From Chloroflexota bacterium (lineage in GTDB: Bacteria > Chloroflexota > UBA11872 > VXOZ01), in NCBI GenBank assembly GCA_022824225.1, contig JAJEAH010000007.1, positions 46,613 through 110,612 of the forward strand: a stretch of 64,000 bases of DNA. The letters are read 5' to 3'. Both the position numbers and the translations under genes were made by a program. Positions 7,506 through 16,345 of this stretch are shown here, in pieces. The notes beneath the pieces are model-generated. The model saw only the letters and a list, made by a program, of their open reading frames with translations, did not search any database and was not told where the DNA came from. Numbering within the stretch: position 1 is the first letter of the stretch; every line of letters begins with the position of its first letter.

Positions 7506-8567
7506 GTGCCACCAGACTCAGTCCCAGCCAGCGACACGCCCGCTAAACCGGCGCGCCAAGCTCCCATTCAGACCACGGTCGTCGGCAGTTACCCGGCTCC
7601 GGCCTGGTTGCTCGCCCAGCCTAGCAAACCCGCCCTGCGTGACGCCATGCTAGCGGTGTTCAAGACGCAAGAGCTTGCCGGTATCGACGTGGTGACCGAC
7701 GGCGAACTCTCCCGCTTCGACGTCAGCCATCCCGAGACCCAAGGCATGATCGAGTACTTCATCTCGCCGCTGGCGGGTGTGGACACGGCTTTCTCGCGCG
7801 CCGAGGCGGCGGCGTTCCGCGGGCAGCCCGGCATGCAGTTTCGCAGGCAGCCGGCCGGCGTGGTGCGAGCGGCCATCGGAGAGGGCACCCTGGACCTGCC
7901 GTCCGCCGCGGCCAACGGCGCCCTCACGGCCAAGCCTTACAAATTCACGGTCACCAGCCCCTACATGCTGGCGAAGTCCTTGCTGGACCTCCATTACCGT
8001 GACATCCGCCGCCTTGCGTTCGCCATCGCCGACGTCTTTCAAACGCAGGCCGCGGAGATCCCGGCCGCCGTGCTGCAAATCGATGAAGCCAATCTGGTGG
8101 GTTCACCTCACGATGGCGAGTGGGCGGCGGACGTGCTCAACCACGTGTTCGCGGGCTTTGGGGGACAGAAAGGCGTCCACCTTTGCTTTGGCAACTATGG
8201 GGGGCAAACCATCCAGCAGGGCCTTTTCAAAGACCTGCTGCCCTTCTTCAACCGTCTGGCCTGCGACCACTTGATCCTGGAAATGGCGCGGCCCGGCGAC
8301 GCCGATCTGCCGGTGTTTCGCGACCTGAAGCCGGAGATTGCGCTCGGTATCGGCGTCATCGACATCAAAGACAACGCCGTGGAGACCCCGGAACTCATCG
8401 CCCGCCGCATCGAGCGGGCCGTGCATGTGTTGGGGCCGGAGCGGATCAAGTGGGTGCACCCCGATTGCGGTTTCTGGATGCTCTCCCGCATCGTTGCCGA
8501 CCGGAAGATGGCCGCGCTGGCGGCGGGACGCGATCTCTACCTGGGACAGACTATACGCGAGGAGTGA
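7506..8567 (+). CDS. Cobalamin-independent methionine synthase catalytic-core protein (MetE C-terminal type)
   Basis: About 353 residues, corresponding only to the C-terminal half of full-length MetE. Such short core proteins occur in archaea and many bacteria and may use methyl donors other than methyl-THF. Zinc ligands of the family are present: VHLCFGNY (HxC), LILEMARPG (Glu) and HPDCGFW (Cys). The substrate motif LQIDEANLV matches IQIDEPAL. The N-terminal TTVVGSYP is typical. Start is uncertain: GTG 7506 follows AGGACG, while ATG 7449 and TTG 7389 are also in frame. The stop is 3 bp before the next gene, so it is co-transcribed with an oxidoreductase. Confidence 0.8.
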   Translation: MPPDSVPASDTPAKPARQAPIQTTVVGSYPAPAWLLAQPSKPALRDAMLAVFKTQELAGIDVVTDGELSRFDVSHPETQGMIEYFISPLAGVDTAFSRAEAAAFRGQPGMQFRRQPAGVVRAAIGEGTLDLPSAAANGALTAKPYKFTVTSPYMLAKSLLDLHYRDIRRLAFAIADVFQTQAAEIPAAVLQIDEANLVGSPHDGEWAADVLNHVFAGFGGQKGVHLCFGNYGGQTIQQGLFKDLLPFFNRLACDHLILEMARPGDADLPVFRDLKPEIALGIGVIDIKDNAVETPELIARRIERAVHVLGPERIKWVHPDCGFWMLSRIVADRKMAALAAGRDLYLGQTIREE

Positions 8568-8570
8568 CCG

Positions 8571-9629
8571 ATGAGTGAAGCAGCTCGCATTGCCGTCATC
8601 ACCGCCCCATCGGGCACCATGCACGTTAGCGGCTTTCTGGAAATCCTGGCGGCGCTGCCGGAGGTGGCCCAGGTCGCCCTGGTAACGGAGGGGGCCGACG
8701 ACGTGGCAGCCCTGGCGGAGTCCCAGCTCGGCGACCGCCTCGTCGGCATATTTCCCAACGCGGATGCTCTGCTCGCGGGCTTCCAGCCCGATCTGAGCAT
8801 CGTCAGCCTGGAACCGCGCACTGCGCCCGGCGCAATCGCCGCCTGCCTGCGCGCCGGCAGCCACGTGTTGGCCGAAAAACCGGCTTGTTTGCAATGGCAG
8901 GAATTCGCCGAACTCGCTGACCTGGCGGAGAAACAGCAGCGCAACGTCGGCCTGGCCTTCGCGGCCCGGGGCTTTCCTTTCCTGCGGGACGCCAGAAGTC
9001 TTGTCGCCAACGGCACGCTCGGCACGCTCTACGGCGTAGATACCTACTTCATCGCCGACCAGACTCGGGTGCAGCAAGCCGAATGGCAGGCCTCTTGGTT
9101 CTCCCAGAAGGCTCACGCCGGCGGCGGGCACCTCATGTGGCTGGGCATTCACTATGTCGATTTGCTGCACCACCTCACCGGGCAACGCATCGTCGAAGTG
9201 GGCGGTTTGACAGCCGTCGTCGGCGGCGCGCCAATCGATACGGAAGACGCCGCGGTCGCGGTGCTGCGTTTCGCGGACGGCATGGTTGGCACACTAACCT
9301 CGGCCTACTACCTGGACCGCAACAAGCAGTCGCATCTCCACCTATGGGGGTCGCACGGCTGGCTGCGCGGACGCCCCAACGACTGGGAGAGCCTGGAGTG
9401 GTACAGCACCCATCCCGCCGAACGCTCCGCCCCCTGCCGCACCATTCGCTACGACTCCATCACCGGCGATACCATGTCTACGTACTACGGTCTGGTGCGG
9501 TCGTCGGTGCACGGGGCATTGGGTCTCGCCGCCCATCCAGTGCTGACTGAGGAGGCGCTCCACGTCCTCAAGGTTGTCCACGCTATCTACCGGGCCGCGG
9601 AGACCGGGCAAACGCAACGAGTCGAATGA
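8571..9629 (+). CDS. Gfo/Idh/MocA-family NAD(P)-dependent oxidoreductase
   Basis: 352 residues. The N-terminal Rossmann domain carries AEKPAC (the EKP motif, whose Lys is catalytic in this family). The C-terminal alpha/beta domain has GGGHLMWLGIHYVDLLHHLTG, where the GIHYVD stretch holds the usual His. The first glycine motif is degenerate (APSGTMHV rather than GxGxxG), so cofactor binding may differ. ATG 8571 follows GAGGAGTGACC, only 3 bp after the MetE-like stop, so the two are one operon. Likely acts on a cyclic polyol or sugar acid; substrate unknown. Confidence 0.85.
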   Translation: MSEAARIAVITAPSGTMHVSGFLEILAALPEVAQVALVTEGADDVAALAESQLGDRLVGIFPNADALLAGFQPDLSIVSLEPRTAPGAIAACLRAGSHVLAEKPACLQWQEFAELADLAEKQQRNVGLAFAARGFPFLRDARSLVANGTLGTLYGVDTYFIADQTRVQQAEWQASWFSQKAHAGGGHLMWLGIHYVDLLHHLTGQRIVEVGGLTAVVGGAPIDTEDAAVAVLRFADGMVGTLTSAYYLDRNKQSHLHLWGSHGWLRGRPNDWESLEWYSTHPAERSAPCRTIRYDSITGDTMSTYYGLVRSSVHGALGLAAHPVLTEEALHVLKVVHAIYRAAETGQTQRVE

Positions 9630-9749
9630 CGGGGTCGGGGCCTCAGCGGCTGTAGTTGCACGCAGATCTTTGTTGCTGTCGGCTTGGCACACCTGTTTTG
9701 GGTAGCCTTGCTGCCGGCGGACTGCCAAAGGAAGCGAGGAATTGGGTTG

Positions 9750-10862
9750 ATGAAACGGTACCGGGCAGCGCTCATCGGCTGTGGGAACATGAGCACGGCG
9801 CATCTCTCGGCGTTGCATGAGATTCCGGAAATCGACGTCGTTGCGGTGTGCGACATTGACGAGAGCCGCCTCCACGCGGTAGGTGACGCTTTCAACGTGG
9901 CAAACCGCTACACCGATTATGTCGCGATGTTTCAAGCCGAACGACTGGACACCGTCTCTATTGCCACCCAAGGGCCGCAGCACTGCGCGGCCACCGTGGC
10001 CGCCGCGGAGCACGGTGTGCACGTGCTCTGCGAAAAACCCATGGCGCTCGACCTTGCCGAAGCCGACCGCATGGTGGAAGCGTGCGCGCGCAACGGCGTA
10101 AAGCTGGCAATCAACCATCAGGCCACGGTGCGGCCATCCCTCAAACGCATGCGCGCCATGATCGAAAACGGCGACATCGGCGACGTCATTCTCGTGCGCG
10201 GCAACAATAAGAGCGGACGCAAGGCTGGCAACGAACTCATGGAAATGGGCACCCACGTCTTCGACCGCATGCAATACCTGGGTGGAGCGCCGCAGTGGTG
10301 TTTCGCGCACCTGACGTGGCAGGGCAGAGCGGCTACCGCCGACGACGCCATGGATTCGCAAGCGATGAGCCCCAGCGACCGCGCCTCCGGCCTGGTGCTC
10401 GGCGAGCGCGGCTACGCCCTGTTCGGCATGACCCGCGCGCCGGTGGGGGAATGCCAGTTCTTGGGCTACGAGCGCACGGTCAAGCAGGTCTACAGCGTTG
10501 ACGCGCTGGGCACGAAAGGCCAGCTATCGCTGCGCGGCACCGGCACCCAGGGCGGCGACAGCGATCTCTACCACCTGCCCGTGCCCGCCTTCTATCCGCC
10601 GGACCTGCAGTACGAGGCGCTGTGGCAGCGGGTGGACGTGCCGGAAGAGCTCGACCCGGGCCTGGGGCAGCACAGCATCACGCCCATCGTGCGGGAATTG
10701 CTCGCCTGCATTGAGAGCGGCGCGGAGCACACGTGCAGCGGCGTGGCAGGCCGCTACAACCTGGAAATGGTGATGGCCATGTACGCCTCGCACCTCAGCG
10801 GCCGCCGCGTCGATATTCCCCTCGCCGACCGCGCGCACCCACTGGCGCGCTCAACGGTTTAG
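9750..10862 (+). CDS. Gfo/Idh/MocA-family oxidoreductase
   Basis: 370 residues. Starts KRYRAALIGCGNMSTAHL with a classical GCGxM nucleotide-binding loop. CEKPMAL is the EKP motif near residue 95 and NELMEMGTHVFDRM the substrate-domain His region. ATG 9750 matches family N-termini and follows GAGGA; the ORF-track start at 9684 adds 22 unrelated residues. Second oxidoreductase of a three-gene run with the MetE-like protein; the 120-bp gap may hold its own promoter. A strong hairpin terminator follows. Confidence 0.87.
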   Translation: MKRYRAALIGCGNMSTAHLSALHEIPEIDVVAVCDIDESRLHAVGDAFNVANRYTDYVAMFQAERLDTVSIATQGPQHCAATVAAAEHGVHVLCEKPMALDLAEADRMVEACARNGVKLAINHQATVRPSLKRMRAMIENGDIGDVILVRGNNKSGRKAGNELMEMGTHVFDRMQYLGGAPQWCFAHLTWQGRAATADDAMDSQAMSPSDRASGLVLGERGYALFGMTRAPVGECQFLGYERTVKQVYSVDALGTKGQLSLRGTGTQGGDSDLYHLPVPAFYPPDLQYEALWQRVDVPEELDPGLGQHSITPIVRELLACIESGAEHTCSGVAGRYNLEMVMAMYASHLSGRRVDIPLADRAHPLARSTV

Positions 10863-10896
10863 GGGCACCATCCGCCCAGTCGCCTCCGGATAAACC

Positions 10897-10937
10897 AACC
10901 AGCCCCGGTGCAGCAAAGCTGCTCACCGGGGCTGGTT
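10897..10937 (+). terminator. Hairpin terminator after the oxidoreductase gene
   Basis: AACCAGCCCCGGTG pairs perfectly with CACCGGGGCTGGTT around an inner CAGC-AAA-GCTG hairpin; followed by GCGCTTTCG. The tail is poor in T, so efficiency is uncertain. Confidence 0.65.
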
Positions 10938-10962
10938 GCGCTTTCGTCGCAATGGCGGGAGG

Positions 10963-11194
10963 ACTGCGCGATTGGTAGGTATTGACCTAGGCTACTCAGG
11001 TATAAGTGTCAACGTAAATGGCTGATCCTCGAATTGTCATTCTGAGGAGTGCAGCGACGAAGAATCTAGCGCCCGGCGAACGCTAGATTCCGCGTCTTTG
11101 ACGAAGTCAGCGAACCCTGTTCGACGCTCCGCTCGGAATGACATGAGATCCAGCACAGCAAGATACTCAAGCGTAATTCCACTAGTTCCCGACA
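10963..11194 (+). mobile_element. MITE-like repeat element, copy 1
   Basis: About 230 bp without an ORF. The left end reads GGTAGGTATTGACC. The core holds the CATTCTGAGGAGTGCAGCGA / GCTCGGAATGACATGA palindrome and a CGTCTTTGACGAAGTCAGCG segment. The right end is a degenerate inverted copy of the left. Directly abuts copy 2. Confidence 0.6.
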
Positions 11195-11400
11195 ACTGCG
11201 CGACTAGTAGGTATTGACTTGGGCTGCACAGGTATAAGTGCCAACGTAAACGGCTGCTCCTCGAATTGTCATTCTGAGGAGTGCAGCGACGAAGAATCTA
11301 GCGCCCGGCGAACGCTAGATTCCTCGCTCCGCTCGGAATGACATGAGTTTATAGCCCAGCAAGGAGTTCAAGTCTAATTTTGCTAATCCCCGAGAACTGA
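11195..11400 (+). mobile_element. MITE-like repeat element, copy 2
   Basis: Second tandem copy: TAGTAGGTATTGACTTGGGC at the left, the same GTCAACGTAAACGGCTG-type arm and palindromic core, but lacking the CGTCTTTGACGAAGTCAGCG segment. The right end (TTCAAGTCTAATTTTGC) is a diverged inverted copy of the left. No gene is seen between 10938 and 11517. Confidence 0.6.
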
Positions 11401-11517
11401 GCACTTGCGTACGTCATGCGCACGTCAACTGCGTTCGCAACGTATCCGGGCTCGCCGCGTTAGGTCCCGCGCCCAGACTGGGGCAAGCCCCCAAATTCAG
11501 TCACTCACACCCGCCGC

Positions 11518-12345
11518 CTACGGCCATGTGATGGTGACCAGATTGCTCTGGACGCGCGACCCGTCGGACCTCAATGCCCTAATGGAAATGAAGAGCGACT
11601 GCTGGCCTTCCAAGATATCCAGTTTGCGCAGGTTGAACGTTCCGCCGGCGTTGGGGTTGTTTTCCGGCGCTTGCGCGCTATGCAAAACGCTCCCATCAGC
11701 CCGTACGACATCAAACGCCACGACGTTGGTTACGCTGACGCTCAATTGCACGGTGTCTGCCGTTGCCTGGAATACGCCCTCGGACACTTTCGTTGCCGTA
11801 TTTTCCGCCGCCACAAACGTAAACGTCACGTCGCCGGCCGCGGGCGGCGGGACAGGTGTTGCGGTTCCCTGGAAGAACGGCGCTTGGGTCGCTGCCGGAG
11901 CCGGCGTGGCTTCGGGTTCAGGCTCTTGCGATTCCGGCTCTTGCGGCACCCGCAGTGATTGACCCTCAACTAAGCGATCGGGGTCAGGCAGGCAGTTGGC
12001 CGCCTGTATGGCGTTCACCGTCGAATCGCTGCGAATCGCGATGCTATAGAGCGTGTCACCCGACTGCACCGTGTACACGGGCCAGTCGTTGCGCGGCGTG
12101 CACGCCGGTGGCGGACTCGTCGCTTGCGCGGCCGGACTGGGGGCCACGATGATCGTAGGCACCGGAGAGGCGCTGGCTTCTTGCGTCGGGCGTGTGACCG
12201 GAATTACCGTGGGGATTTCACCGGGTGTCGGCGTAGCGTTCTCGTCTTCGGGCCCGTCGCCGACAAAGGGCAGGCACGCAGTCGTGGAAATCATGAGTCC
12301 CAGCAACAGCAAGATGACCCGCAGGCTCGTTAGGCTGGTCTTCAC
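11518..12345 (-). CDS. LysM-domain lipoprotein
   Basis: 275 residues, GTG start at 12345 with GAGGAGG about 10 bp upstream. Signal peptide MKTSLTSLRVILLLLGLM with lipobox STTAC predicts a lipid-anchored exported protein. A Thr/Pro-rich linker (residues ~35-85) leads to one LysM domain (YTVQSGDTLYSIAIRSDST..., ~92-137) of the peptidoglycan/chitin-binding type. A second Pro/Ala/Glu-rich linker then leads to a ~110-residue C-terminal domain (VTFTFVAAENTATK...) that I do not recognise and that looks beta-rich. Likely a cell-wall-associated accessory protein. It is the last gene of the minus-strand block; the gap to the transketolase genes is 263 bp. Confidence 0.8.
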   Translation of the reverse strand: MKTSLTSLRVILLLLGLMISTTACLPFVGDGPEDENATPTPGEIPTVIPVTRPTQEASASPVPTIIVAPSPAAQATSPPPACTPRNDWPVYTVQSGDTLYSIAIRSDSTVNAIQAANCLPDPDRLVEGQSLRVPQEPESQEPEPEATPAPAATQAPFFQGTATPVPPPAAGDVTFTFVAAENTATKVSEGVFQATADTVQLSVSVTNVVAFDVVRADGSVLHSAQAPENNPNAGGTFNLRKLDILEGQQSLFISIRALRSDGSRVQSNLVTITWP

Positions 12346-12608
12346 TGGCCGAAATCCTCCTCTAGCAATTTACGTGCGTCCCGGCCCGCAAGCTGCAAGC
12401 AAGCCGCAAGAGCCGTGGTTCTCCCACTTCATACCTTAGAATAACAGCGGCGTCTACTCAGGCTACACCGCACCTGTGCGGAAGTGGGGATTAATGCACC
12501 GCACCCAAGAAACAATGCTGTGGGAATAGAGCATTTGGGCGCTCCTTCCTATCATGCCTGTATCCACGATTTAATTCAAGCCTGCAGGCGGCAGCCAGAG
12601 ACAGAGGG

Positions 12609-13562
12609 CTAGAGCAGGCCGCGCGCCTTGGCCGCGATGTGCGCAGCCGTCAGTCCGTACTTTTCGAGCAGAGCTTCGGCGTCACCGGACTCAGCGTAGG
12701 TGTTTTCCACGCCCACAAACGCCATCCGGCAGGGCGCGTGCTCGGCCACCGCCATGGCCACGACGCTTCCCAGTCCGCCCTGCACCAGGTGCTCCTCGGC
12801 GACCACGATCTTGCCGGTCTCCCGAGCCGCCTGCGTCACCGCGGCTACGTCCAGCGGACGCACCGTGTGCATGTCCAGGACGCGCGCTTCCACCCCCTCG
12901 TCCGCCAGGTCCCGCGCCGCCTCCAGCGCCGCGGCAACCATGATCCCGTTGGCGATGAGGGTCACGTCATCGCCGTCGCGCAACTGGTTCGCCTTGCCCA
13001 GCGTAATTTCGGGGTCGTCGCCGTAGACTACCGGCACGTCGGGCCGGCCCACCCGCATGTAGGCGGGGCCTTCGGCTGCCAACATCGCCGCCACGGCTTT
13101 GTGGGTTGAGGGTTCATCCGCGGGCACGACTACCGTGAACGTCGGCATGCCCAACGCCAGGGCCACGTCCTCGATTGCCATCTGCGACGGGCCGTCCTCG
13201 CCAATGCTGATGCCGGCGTGGCTGCCCACGACCTTCACGTTGAGGTTGGGAAACGCCACGGACATGCGCAACTGATCGTAGCCGTTGCACATGATGAAGC
13301 AGGCAAAGCTGGCAATTACCGGCAGTTTGCCGCTGGCTGCTAGACCCGCCCCAATGCCAACGAGGTTCGACTCGGCAATGCCCACGTTGATGAATCGTTC
13401 GGGAAACTCCTGAGCGAACCACTCGGTCCGCGTTGAATTATTGACATCCCCGTCCACCACCACGATATTCGGGTTCGTCCGGCCCGCCTCGCGCAGGGCC
13501 TCGCCAAATGCGTCCCGGGTGGCCTTGCCCATGGGAAAGCCGGCTTTGGGTTCTACTGCCAT
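12609..13562 (-). CDS. Transketolase, C-terminal subunit
   Basis: 317 residues covering the pyrimidine-binding domain (IGIAESNLVGIGAGLA, with the catalytic Glu that activates ThDP in this fold) and the C-terminal transketolase domain (IVVAEEHLVQGGLGS). With the N-terminal subunit it forms a split transketolase that moves two-carbon ketol units in the pentose phosphate pathway. Its ATG overlaps the stop of the N-subunit gene by 10 bp (ATGGCAGTAG), a sign of translational coupling. Split enzymes are widespread in archaea and some bacteria. Some relatives act on deoxy sugars, so the substrate is not certain. Confidence 0.88.
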   Translation of the reverse strand: MAVEPKAGFPMGKATRDAFGEALREAGRTNPNIVVVDGDVNNSTRTEWFAQEFPERFINVGIAESNLVGIGAGLAASGKLPVIASFACFIMCNGYDQLRMSVAFPNLNVKVVGSHAGISIGEDGPSQMAIEDVALALGMPTFTVVVPADEPSTHKAVAAMLAAEGPAYMRVGRPDVPVVYGDDPEITLGKANQLRDGDDVTLIANGIMVAAALEAARDLADEGVEARVLDMHTVRPLDVAAVTQAARETGKIVVAEEHLVQGGLGSVVAMAVAEHAPCRMAFVGVENTYAESGDAEALLEKYGLTAAHIAAKARGLL

Positions 13563-14371
13563 CCCAGTTCCTCCAAGGCGCGTCCTTCTTCCTCTTTCGT
13601 CAACGACTTGCCATGATATGAGTAGTCCGCCTCAACAAAGGAGACGCCTTTGCCCTTGACTGTATGGGCGATGATGCAAGACGGGCGACCTGCCGTTGCC
13701 TTGGCGCGCGCCAGGGCGTTTGCCACGGTGGCCATGTCGTGGCCGTCGATTTCCTGCACGTCCCACTGGAACGCCCGCCACTTCTCGGCTAACGGCGCGT
13801 AGTCCAACACGTCGCGCACCCAGCCGGTCTGTTGGGCCTTATTGTGGTCCACGATGGCAGTCACGTTGTCCAGTTTGTAGTGGGCGGCGGTCATGGCCGC
13901 TTCCCACACCTGGCCCTCGTCCTGCTCACCGTCACCCAGAATCACGAACACGTGGAAGTCTCTCTGCTCCATGCGGGCGGCAAACGCGTGGCCCAAGCCA
14001 ATGGAAAGGCCCTGCCCCAATGAACCCGTGCTCGCTTCCACGCCGGGCAGCCGGGTCATATTCGGGTGCCCCTCCAGCGGGCTCCCAATCTGCCGCAGCG
14101 TTGGGAGCAGGTCAGTCGAAAAGTAGCCGGCATGCGCCAGAGCCACGTAGAGCAGCGGGCTTGCGTGGCCCTTGCTCATGATCAGGCGGTCCCGGTCCGG
14201 CCACTGGGGCGCGGCGGGATCATGGCGCATGATACCCCCAAAGTAGAGCGCCGCCATGATCTCCACGCCGGAGAGGGAGCTTGATGGATGGCCGGAACCC
14301 GCGACGGTAGTGCACGTGATTATGTCACGTCGCAAAACGCGGGCCTGCTCCTCCAGTTCCGCAATTGACAT
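13553..14371 (-). CDS. Transketolase, N-terminal (ThDP-binding) subunit
   Basis: 272 residues. Has the conserved SGHPSSSLS region near the start, MSKGHASPLLYVALA, and the ThDP/Mg motif ILGDGEQDEGQVWEA...DHNKAQQTG (GDG...N). ATG 14371 (MSIAELEEQ) fits the usual family length; GTG 14386 is an alternative. The longer ORF-track start at 14644 adds about 91 residues with no family match. Forms an operon with the C-terminal subunit. A TATAGC-type -10 (GAGAGTATAGCAATAC) lies ~50 bp upstream. Confidence 0.87.
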   Translation of the reverse strand: MSIAELEEQARVLRRDIITCTTVAGSGHPSSSLSGVEIMAALYFGGIMRHDPAAPQWPDRDRLIMSKGHASPLLYVALAHAGYFSTDLLPTLRQIGSPLEGHPNMTRLPGVEASTGSLGQGLSIGLGHAFAARMEQRDFHVFVILGDGEQDEGQVWEAAMTAAHYKLDNVTAIVDHNKAQQTGWVRDVLDYAPLAEKWRAFQWDVQEIDGHDMATVANALARAKATAGRPSCIIAHTVKGKGVSFVEADYSYHGKSLTKEEEGRALEELGWQ

Positions 14372-14905
14372 CTTCGCTTCTACGCTCACGACTTCAACAT
14401 TCCTTGCTGCTGTATTGCTATACTCTCTGCCTGCCGCCCGCACGCGCCGGACTTCACCGGCAGCCTTTGCGCAGCGGCATTCCCGCGGCATTGCGCCACG
14501 CTGCGCGGATGCCACAGGAGAATTCGCCAAGCACACCACGTCTATTGTATCGAGTCCATGCCCTCGGCGCGAACCGGGTCCCGCGCAGTGCCCGGCAAGC
14601 GCTAGGCGACGGTCCGCCCGGCGGGCACAGGCCGCCTCTCCCACAGACCGGCAGCTTCCGGCGCGCGCCGCCTGGACGGTGGAAACGTGCTGGGCGGTTA
14701 GCTCAGTGCCGTGCCGTCTCCCACGCAGGAAAATTCAAGGGTGCTACACTGGCATTGGGCGATGGCATGCTGCGCACCTCGTTGCTTTGGCGTGGTGTAC
14801 GAACGAGTATCACGCAGCGACGTGCAACTGAAGGGGAGCTTCCAGCAAGCCAGGAGCCGCACACTGTGTGCGCATCCAGGGAATTCCCAACGGTTAGGGA
14901 GAACG
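14372..14905. other. Intergenic region between divergent genes, no gene recognised
   Basis: 534 bp between the transketolase N-subunit (minus) and the CPBP protease (plus). Contains a tRNA-like string GGGCGGTTAGCTCAG near 14692 but no matching T-arm or acceptor complement. The long ORF-track lines crossing it look like open GC-rich frame rather than genes. Confidence 0.5.
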
Positions 14906-15784
14906 ATGGCGGAAGAAGTCGAACGCAAGTCCACCCGGAAAACCCGCAGCTTTCCCACCGTCTGGCAAGCGCTGTTGCTGCTGGGCCTGCTTTTGCTGCT
15001 GCAAATGGGCGCCACCGTAATCGTCAGCGTCTATCAGATGGTGCAGTCCATTCCCATTCAAGACCTGACCGCCACCCTTGCCATCATCAACGTCTCGACA
15101 TTCGGCGCGACGGCCATCGTAGCCGTTGCGTGGTCGCGCCGCCCCGCCCGTCAAATCTTCTACGTGCGCGGCTTCCCGGCAGTCCAGGTGTTGCCGATGC
15201 TCGTCATGGCGCTGGGTGTCATCGTCATCGTTTCTGAGCTTGACAACGTGCTGCAACGCTTCTTGCCCGTGCCGGACTGGTTCATCGACATGCTGCGCGA
15301 ACTCGGCCTGGGCGAAGGTTTTGCCCTGAGCACGTTCATTTTGCTCGTCGTTGTTGCGCCCCTCACCGAAGAGCCCATCTTCCGCGGCGTGCTATTGCAC
15401 GGCTTTACCCGCAACTACGGGACCAAGTGGGCGGTCTTTGGCACCGCAATACTGTTCGGCGCCATCCACCTGAATCCCTGGCAATTCTTGGGAGCCTTCT
15501 GCTTGGGCCTCGTCTTTGCCTGGTGGACGTTGGAGACGAAATCGCTGCTGCCGGCTCTAATCGGACATGCGCTGAACAACGGCATGGTCGTAATATCGGC
15601 GGATGTGCTGAACATTGAGATTCAGGGCTTCAACGCGTGGGAGGAAGGCGTGCACGTACACCAGCCCTGGTGGTTTACATTAGCGGGTGTCGTGCTCACG
15701 CTCTGTGGGGGCGCGATCCTGCATCGGCAATGGTCCCGGCGGAAGACGCAACGAGCGCTTCAGACCGAACCCGAAACCGCCTAG
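14906..15784 (+). CDS. CPBP-family intramembrane glutamic protease
   Basis: 292-residue integral membrane protein of the CAAX prenyl endopeptidase / bacteriocin-processing (CPBP, ABI) family. Catalytic motifs are visible: TEEPIFRGVL (EExxxR), ILFGAIHLN (FxxxH) and HALNNGM (HxxxN). Six or so hydrophobic stretches begin with WQALLLLGLLLLLQMGATVI. ATG 14906 follows TTAGGGAGAACG; the ORF-track start 14711 would add 65 unlikely residues. Monocistronic, followed by a repeat array. The target protein is unknown. Confidence 0.85.
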   Translation: MAEEVERKSTRKTRSFPTVWQALLLLGLLLLLQMGATVIVSVYQMVQSIPIQDLTATLAIINVSTFGATAIVAVAWSRRPARQIFYVRGFPAVQVLPMLVMALGVIVIVSELDNVLQRFLPVPDWFIDMLRELGLGEGFALSTFILLVVVAPLTEEPIFRGVLLHGFTRNYGTKWAVFGTAILFGAIHLNPWQFLGAFCLGLVFAWWTLETKSLLPALIGHALNNGMVVISADVLNIEIQGFNAWEEGVHVHQPWWFTLAGVVLTLCGGAILHRQWSRRKTQRALQTEPETA

Positions 15785-15959
15785 TTGCGGCGCGGTAGAC
15801 GGGCCACGACTTGCGACTTTTCCAGCGGACGGAACGGTTGGGGCCGGGCAGCGCTTGATGGCGAATAAGCGCCCAAGATCAGCCCGCTTCCCCCAAATTG
15901 GCTTCGTTGCGATTCGCCTGTGCCGGATTTCGCATGGCGCCGCGCTTTCGCCTCTAAAC

Positions 15960-16345
15960 TCGTCGATTTATCGGGGACGCACTTCGACAAGCTCTGAACG
16001 AACGGACTGCTGCTGCCTCGTACACCTTGTGGCGCCGGGGGCGCACTTCGACAAGCTCAGCGCGAACGGATCTCGCCATCGCACACTTCGGACCGCCGGG
16101 GGCGCACTTCGACAGGCTCAGTGCGAACGGTTCGCTGCCTCGTACTCCTTGTGTAGCCGGGGGCGCACTTCGACAGGCTCAGTGCGAACGGACTGCTGCC
16201 TCGTACTCCTTGTGTAGCCGGCGACGCACTTCGACAGGCTCAGTGCGAACGGATCTCGCCATCGCACACTTCGGGCCGCCGGGGGCGCACTTCGGTGGGC
16301 TCAGCGCGAACGGATTGCGCCATCGGACACTTCGGGGCCGCCTTA
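15960..16345. repeat. Six-unit array of CTTCGACAAGCTCAGTGCGAACGG repeats
   Basis: Units near 15978, 16041, 16103, 16165, 16227 and 16289, spaced about 62 bp. Each has the core GCGCACTTCGACAGGCTCAG followed by GCGAACGG and one of two alternating spacers (CTGCCTCGTACTCCTTGTG or TCTCGCCATCGCACACTTCGG). Spacers are repeated rather than unique, so this is not CRISPR. The 15785-15959 stretch holds nothing recognised. Confidence 0.8.

Noticed and set aside
14690-14765. tRNA-like string GGGCGGTTAGCTCAG
   Set aside because: Only a D-arm-like sequence; no TTCGA T-arm, no matching acceptor 3' strand and no anticodon stem follow.
15960-16345. CRISPR array
   Set aside because: Spacers are repeated in two alternating forms rather than unique, and no cas genes are present.
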